From NCBI GenBank assembly GCA_034638255.1, contig JAWPGT010000004.1, forward strand, positions 930,001-994,000: a DNA stretch of 64,000 nt. Reading direction: 5' to 3'. The notes under the pieces are model-generated. The model was not told the DNA's origin. It saw nothing but the letters and a program-made list of their open reading frames with translations, and searched no databases. Positions 59,461 to 64,000 of this stretch are shown piece after piece. The DNA is from Coprinus comatus (lineage: Eukaryota; Basidiomycota; Agaricomycetes; Agaricales; Agaricaceae). The stretch's first letter is position 1. The number at the start of each line of letters is the position of its first letter. Both the position numbers and the translations under genes were made by a program.

Positions 59461-60035
59461 ATGAACACTTTCATGACCATCGCCTTCGGTATTCTCTCCA
59501 TTGTCTTCTTTGTCGCTAGCGCCCCAGTTCCTGTCTCCGAGAGGGACGTCTTCGTCCCTCCTCTGTTGTCCCCTACAACAGGAGCAATCTGGCAGGTTGG
59601 TCATACTTATGAAGTGTCATGGTAAGTGGATAATAGCTCGGTGTCAATATTGAGCCAACAATAACCATCCTTGTTCGCCAACAGGGATACTTCAAACGCC
59701 CCCCAACAAATCACCAACAAGTACGGTCGTGTTATTCTCGCTAGGAACCAACGGCTTATGAACCTCGGTATGTTGTTACAGTACTGTAAACTTACAATGC
59801 AGACCAGTACACCTGAACTGTTTATGTAAAATAGATCACCCTCTTGCAATGGGTTTCGATATCATGCTAGGCCGTATTAATATCACCGTCCCGAAGACCA
59901 CTGCCCCCGGAAACAACTACCAACTAGTTCGTGAGTGATGCTCATAGAAATGTAGGTCGGTGCTGACCATACTGTTTATTCTCAGTAATGGGAGATTCCG
60001 GAAACTATGGCTATACATTCTCCATCGTGGCTTGA
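59461..60035 (+). CDS. secreted Kre9/Knh1-like protein 3
   Basis: Four exons (59461-59621, 59685-59767, 59835-59930, 59986-60035) total 390 nt, giving 129 aa, the shortest of the four. A signal peptide (MNTFMTIAFGILSIVFFVAS) is followed by VFVPPLLSPTTGAIWQVG, YEVSWDTSNAPQQITN, GRVILARNQRLMNLD, HPLAMGFDIMLGRINITVP and LMGDSGNYGYTFSIVA. It ends at the conserved Kre9/Knh1 beta-strand, with no Ser/Thr-rich tail or GPI signal. The intron positions match those of the other copies (after VTW/VSW, before HPLA, before the GDSG segment), which supports common descent. Confidence 0.87.
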
Positions 60036-61148
60036 TTTTTGCACGAGGCCTCCTTTTTATAAAAGAAACGATGCAATCCTGGGCTTCATCCTTCCTCATA
60101 CAAACTCAGTAAATCACTTTTCGTAATAAAAAAAAAAACAAAAGCTGTCACTGTCATGGACATACTTGTATCTTTTTTTTCTGCTTTTTTCCCCTTTGGA
60201 CTCGTTCCTCGTTCAGTGTATCATAGTAGTTTCTCTTTTTTTATCCCTTCATTTTTTGATTTGATTTATCATAAGACTCGGATGTGACCCCTTTACTAAT
60301 TACCCTGCATGCTAGTCTTGTTGTATCACCTCTCTACCTCCCTCATTACTTTCATATTCGATATACTTAATACAGTCGGTTGTTCAAATTCAAACTTCGT
60401 ACCACTGACAGCACCCTTCTTCACACCTGAGCCCAATGTGATACATTAATAGTTGGGGCATTCCGAGGTTATAAACTTGAAGCATGAAGCTTTAAACTTG
60501 GAAATATACAGTAGCTCATATATGCAATTTGAACCCTGGTCCTAATTGAATTATCTAGTTGGCGAAGAAGAATGAGTACTACACGCAGCGTCAATGCGTA
60601 AGCACTAATAAAGTCCGTAGTAAAGAATGTCGCCTATCTGCCAATGTATGTATGATGTTTAAATATAAACCGACCTTCTGATAGCGTTGACTACACGTGG
60701 ATAGGGCTAATTCTAGGCTTGTCCAAGGCTCGTCAGTAATTTAGCATCTCGGCACTGCATCCTTGGGGTAAAATCGTGCGAACCTGTGTAGAACCTATGA
60801 CAAATGGAGAAAATATAATAACGCTTAATTAACATCATTGAACAACTCACACTCGTCCAACAAGCGTCCATACAACAGAAGAGAATTATCAATACTAATA
60901 CATATTTACTCCACTTGAACATCAGAAGTTCTTATCATTGTGTCGACGTTGTCAGTGTCAGATGTTCCCTATTCGCGCTGTCACATGATTATGAAATAGC
61001 CGGAAGTACTTAAACCAAGCATCTTACATCTGGACATAACGAGTGCTCTCTTGATTGGCGGTTGCTCTCCCACCCACAAGTCCCCCCAGTCCACAGTCTC
61101 CGCTGTGCCAACGTCGTTCAACCCATCACTCACGACGACGACTCCATT
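60036..61148. other. intergenic: between Kre9-like genes 3 and 4
   Basis: About 1.1 kb with T-rich 3' UTR-like sequence followed by DNA without recognisable genes. Confidence 0.45.
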
Positions 61149-62189
61149 ATGCTCGCTATCACCTTGTTCTTTTTCTCCTTACTGTTTTCTACAGTATTAG
61201 GTGTTCCCCTTAATCAGCGAGATGTCTTCAACCCTCATATTACCAACCCTCATAATGGAACTGTCTGGGTAGTTGGTTCAAAGGAAACTGTGACTTGGTA
61301 AGTGTTTTGTGTCATTTCTCTTCCCTCCCTCTCTTCCTCTATTGTTCTTGTTAGGTTTAATGATAAGAGATTGAAAATTGACACCTATCTTGTTATGGTT
61401 ATGTTAGGGAAACAGCGGACATCCCACCTGATTCGCAGTTAACTAGTCCATTCGGTCGTGTCATTTTAGGCCATCTGGAGAATGATAGCTTGAACTTAGA
61501 TGTTGGTAAGTGTCTTCCATGGCATCAGTGCCTTCGATTTTGTTAATCATCTAATCCCTTGATCCCTCTCGTGTGCGTAGAACACCCACTTGCGATGAAC
61601 TTCAGACTTAGGAGTGGTAAAGTTACTATAACAGTCCCTGATGTTCCTCCTCGTGATGATTATATTATCGTCTGTGAGTAAAAGCCTTTTTCGAAAGTTT
61701 ATTTTAAACATGATTATCATTATCATCAATGAGAGATGCTAATTACGAAACTTCTCGCTTTCAGTGATGGGTGATTCCGGTAACGCAAGTCCTGCATTTG
61801 TTATTGCGAGTATCTCCGGTGGTGGCGGGTCATCTTCCTCCTCACATTCAAATTCGGTAACAAGAACTACTACTACCAATTCACGTAGTACAATTAGTAC
61901 TAGGTCCTCGACTACAACAAATGGAGGGTCTGTGACAACGACAACTACGGATAGGGATGTGACACCGACTGACTCCGTACCCGTGCCGACGAATACCACA
62001 CCAGTCAATACTGATATTCTTTCAACATCAAGTAGTACCATTGCTCCTGAGAGTTCCAATACTTCGCAGTCAGGAACTGCGGCTCCTGTAGAAACTGGTA
62101 TTAATGGTGCTTGGTCGATGCATAACCTTCAATTTACGAATTTGTTCGGGATGGTTGTTGCTCCTTTGGTATTGGTCTTGGTGATTTAA
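61149..62189 (+). CDS. Kre9/Knh1-like protein 4 with Ser/Thr-rich stalk and GPI-type C-terminus
   Basis: Four exons (61149-61297, 61408-61505, 61581-61673, 61765-62189) total 765 nt, giving 254 aa. After the signal peptide (MLAITLFFFSLLFSTVLG) the Kre9/Knh1 domain reads VFNPHITNPHNGTVWVVG, ETVTWETADIPPDSQ, GRVILGHLENDSLNLDV, EHPLAMNFRLRSGKVTITVP and VLMGDSGNASPAFVIASISG. About 110 residues rich in Ser and Thr follow (NSVTRTTTTNSRSTISTRSS...), likely O-mannosylated, ending in a hydrophobic segment (LFGMVVAPLVLVLVI) as expected for a GPI-anchor signal. It is thus the only one of the four predicted to be attached to the plasma membrane or cell wall. In yeast Kre9/Knh1 are needed for beta-1,6-glucan; a role in the wall is inferred. 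Confidence 0.9.
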
Positions 62190-62903
62190 ATTGTGGGATG
62201 ATGGTCGTCTTTTTTTTGCAAAAAGGAATTTGGGTGCGGGTTCGAGTTCGGTTTCTCGTGTTGATGTTGAACATTGAACATTGATATTGGGATGTTTTTT
62301 TTCTTCTTCATCTAGTTTCTTTCCTTTTTGTTGTTGCAATTTTATGGACATACTTTGGACATAACCTCATATTTTTTACATGTATATCCCCCTCCTTTTT
62401 TTCTTTCTCACTTCTAATGAACAAAAACAATGAATTGACTTGTGATTTGTGATTTGTGATTTGTGATTTGTGTGTGTGTCATTGTACTATAACGGTTTCA
62501 AATTGATGTTTTTTTTTTTTTCTTCTTCTTCACCTTTTCCCGTTGTTGGAAATCTCATTCTTCTTCTTTCTTTCTGCTTCGTGTGACATGGCGAAGATAT
62601 TTACGTATTGATTGACAACTTTTGGATCCGACTTCTGATCATCGTGTCAATGTCAACTGTGACAAGTGCAGGTGCCATAATGTCACATTGATTGTGTTTG
62701 GCATCACACTTTCTTACAACTCTCATAAATTGACACTGTGATCGTCGATGGTTTGAGATTTAACTTTTGATGCAAGGTTAGATGTTAGACAGTCTATGGG
62801 GACCCTTGTTTTTCAGCCCCCTCCCTAAATCCACCTTTAGTATTATGACTAAATCGCTCTACTTAATATTGATATATTTGCTTCTTAAGCATTACTTCAG
62901 TAT
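62190..62903. other. intergenic: Kre9-like gene 4 to tRNA-Arg
   Basis: About 710 bp, T-rich, containing a short tandem repeat (62441-62479) but no recognised gene. Confidence 0.5.
62441..62479 (+). repeat. TGATTTG heptanucleotide tandem repeat
   Basis: Four consecutive copies of tgatttg run into a (tg)n tract in the 3' flank of Kre9-like gene 4. Confidence 0.85.
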
Positions 62904-62994
62904 GGCTACTTGGCGCAATGGTAGCGCGTTTGGCTTCGATCGCTAAATGTAATTGGTTACCAAAAGGTTGCAGGTTCGAGTCCTGCAGTGGTCA
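62904..62994 (+). tRNA. tRNA-Arg (anticodon TCG) with a 19-nt intron
   Basis: The cloverleaf folds fully: acceptor GGCTACT/AGTGGTC (two G-U pairs) with discriminator A; D stem GCGC/GCGC; anticodon stem TTTGG/CCAAA; T stem GCAGG/CCTGC with loop TTCGAGT. The anticodon loop starts CTTCGA, giving TCG. A 19-nt intron (TCGCTAAATGTAATTGGTT) sits at the canonical place after position 37. Without it the tRNA is 72 nt. No terminal CCA is encoded, as usual in nuclear genes. A T run follows at about 63015. Confidence 0.88.
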
Positions 62995-63885
62995 TTTTCT
63001 AGAATGTTTATACACTTTTTCTTTTTGGAAGTTTCTGATTTCCTTGCTATGGGGTCCAGTGTAGATCTTCTTCATGTAATCAGCATGTAATTTGTTTTTT
63101 TGATAAATTTATATTCTCATTCAGTGATTCAGGTAGATCAATATGTATATATGTAATGAGTGTAAATATGATATGTATATATCGTTGAAGTAGATTTACC
63201 ACTACCTTCGGTTAAGCATATAAGTGGTGGGAGAGGAGGCTGAGTCGTGGTTGTCGAAATATGTGTTCGAAAGGGATAAGCAGTGTGGACCACGACACAG
63301 GCGAGCCTGGTGATGGGACTGAAGAACAAGAAACGGCTCTCCGTTCGTTCTGCATGTGCATCTGTGCTGTTCCGAGGGAGGAGGTGGGTGGGTAATTAAA
63401 AATTGCGATGGATGCGTTGCCGGAAGCAATGAGGGGAAGACCAATTTTTTTATATCCCGCTACAAGCAAACTACAGTGCTAAGACGAGGTGGACCTAATA
63501 TACATGATAATTAATAGCCCTATCCAGTAGATCTACAAATATTTAAGTCAATCGAGGTGATACGGAGGTGTCTGGTGACAGGTATGTGTAGCTATTAAAT
63601 GCAGTGACCTTAATAATAATAGAGGGCAAGTTCCGGGTATAGGGTTGGCGAAGTTAAGAGGAATTTGAGAAGAATAAAGAAAAGGAGTAGGGAAGAAAGA
63701 GAGAAAGAAAGGATTTAAGAAGAAGAGACATCACATCTGGCACTTCGTGCCAGATGCTCTACGGTTGTGTTAAAGAAATCTGTGTGTATGCCTCTGGTTT
63801 TTGGTTTGGATGAAAAGATCTTCATATGAATGGACTTCGACATCATGCTGCTTCAGAAGTACATATTCGGAGAAGTCAAAAAGCG
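62995..63885. other. intergenic: between the two tRNA-type sequences
   Basis: About 890 bp without a recognised gene. It includes a purine-rich tract (about 63650-63730) and a perfect hairpin (63734-63756). Confidence 0.5.
63734..63756. repeat. perfect 10-bp hairpin with 3-nt loop
   Basis: CATCTGGCAC, loop TTC, GTGCCAGATG: all ten pairs are Watson-Crick. It follows a purine tract and lies 130 bp from the tRNA-Gln-like sequence. The function is unknown. Confidence 0.75.
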
Positions 63886-63968
63886 GAAAGGAACCAGGAC
63901 TTGAACCTGGGTTTCAGGAATCAGAATCCTGAGTGATAACCCGGTGATAACCACTACACTATAGTGCC
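63886..63968 (-). pseudogene. tRNA-Gln(CTG)-like sequence with D-arm duplication and broken acceptor stem
   Basis: On the minus strand the D-arm (TAGTGTAGTGGTTATCAC), an anticodon arm CAGGA-TTCTGAT-TCCTG with anticodon CTG, and a T arm CCAGG-TTCAAGT-CCTGG all look like tRNA-Gln. Between the D and anticodon arms GGTTATCAC is repeated (ggttatcaccgggttatcac), adding about 11 nt. The putative acceptor strands (GGCACTA and TTCCTTT) do not pair. I read it as a damaged tRNA gene or a tRNA-derived element. Confidence 0.6.
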
Positions 63969-64000
63969 AATTACGTAAATTAAACAATGCTTTTTCTCCA

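Noticed and set aside
1..64000. CRISPR arrays, bacterial operons or prophage
   Set aside because: No regularly spaced repeats; introns, spliced genes and nuclear tRNA show a eukaryotic chromosome.

Overview
The window is fungal nuclear DNA, most likely from an agaricomycete (mushroom-forming basidiomycete). The evidence is dense genes on both strands with many 45-70 nt GT-AG introns, a GH43/CBM35 exo-beta-1,3-galactanase of the type known from wood-rot fungi, a fungal cyclopropane-fatty-acid synthase homologue, several small secreted Kre9/Knh1-like proteins, a copia retrotransposon and nuclear tRNA genes. I cannot name the species. Coordinates of spliced genes run from the first to the last coding base. 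Exon boundaries given were worked out by hand from reading frames and splice sites.

Layout. 1-3.9 kb: the 3' part of a Ty1/copia element and its right LTR, sitting inside an aldo/keto reductase gene whose 3' exons survive to 4.3 kb. 4.6-6.7 kb: a secreted exo-beta-1,3-galactanase (+). 6.8-7.7 kb: mitoribosomal protein L7/uL5m (+) with a one-base frameshift. 8.1-13.1 kb: a Cdc7/SepH-type septation kinase (-). 13.1-14.7 kb: decayed DNA with a second aldo/keto reductase remnant. 14.7-15.9 kb: a CRAL-TRIO (Sec14-like) protein (+). 16.5-18.2 kb: threonine aldolase (+). 18.7-21.1 kb: a frameshifted cyclopropane-fatty-acid synthase homologue (+). 21.4-25.9 kb: a divergent Rif1 paralogue (-). 26.3-29.0 kb: two Kre9/Knh1-like genes (+). 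29-32.8 kb: DNA I could not interpret. 32.8-36.0 kb: a Bzz1-like F-BAR/C1/SH3 protein (-). 38.2-38.9 kb: a secreted double-psi beta-barrel protein (+). 39.4-42.1 kb: divergent EMC8/9 (-) and RPAP3-like (+) genes. 42.3-52.8 kb: divergent DEAH-box helicase (-) and cohesin loader Scc2/Mis4 (+). 53.5-58.5 kb: the main Rif1 (-). 59.5-62.2 kb: two more Kre9/Knh1-like genes (+). 62.9 kb: an intron-containing tRNA-Arg(UCG). 63.9 kb: a damaged tRNA-Gln-like sequence.

The most striking structure is a repeated gene block: Rif1 (-) followed by two Kre9/Knh1-like genes (+) occurs at 21.4-29.0 kb and again, in the same order and orientation, at 53.5-62.2 kb. The proteins are clearly diverged, so this looks like an old segmental duplication. 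The 53.5 kb Rif1 keeps N-terminal RVxF- and SILK-type PP1-docking motifs and has three ACGCGT (MCB) boxes just upstream. The 21.4 kb copy lacks that N-terminus and those boxes.

Functionally the window is a mixed housekeeping neighbourhood. Chromosome and cell-cycle genes (two Rif1, Scc2, SepH kinase) lie among organelle and assembly factors (MRPL7, EMC8, RPAP3, DEAH helicase) and secreted or cell-wall genes (GH43, DPBB, four Kre9-like). Several one-base lesions interrupt otherwise well-conserved genes. They may be real mutations or assembly errors, and reads would decide.
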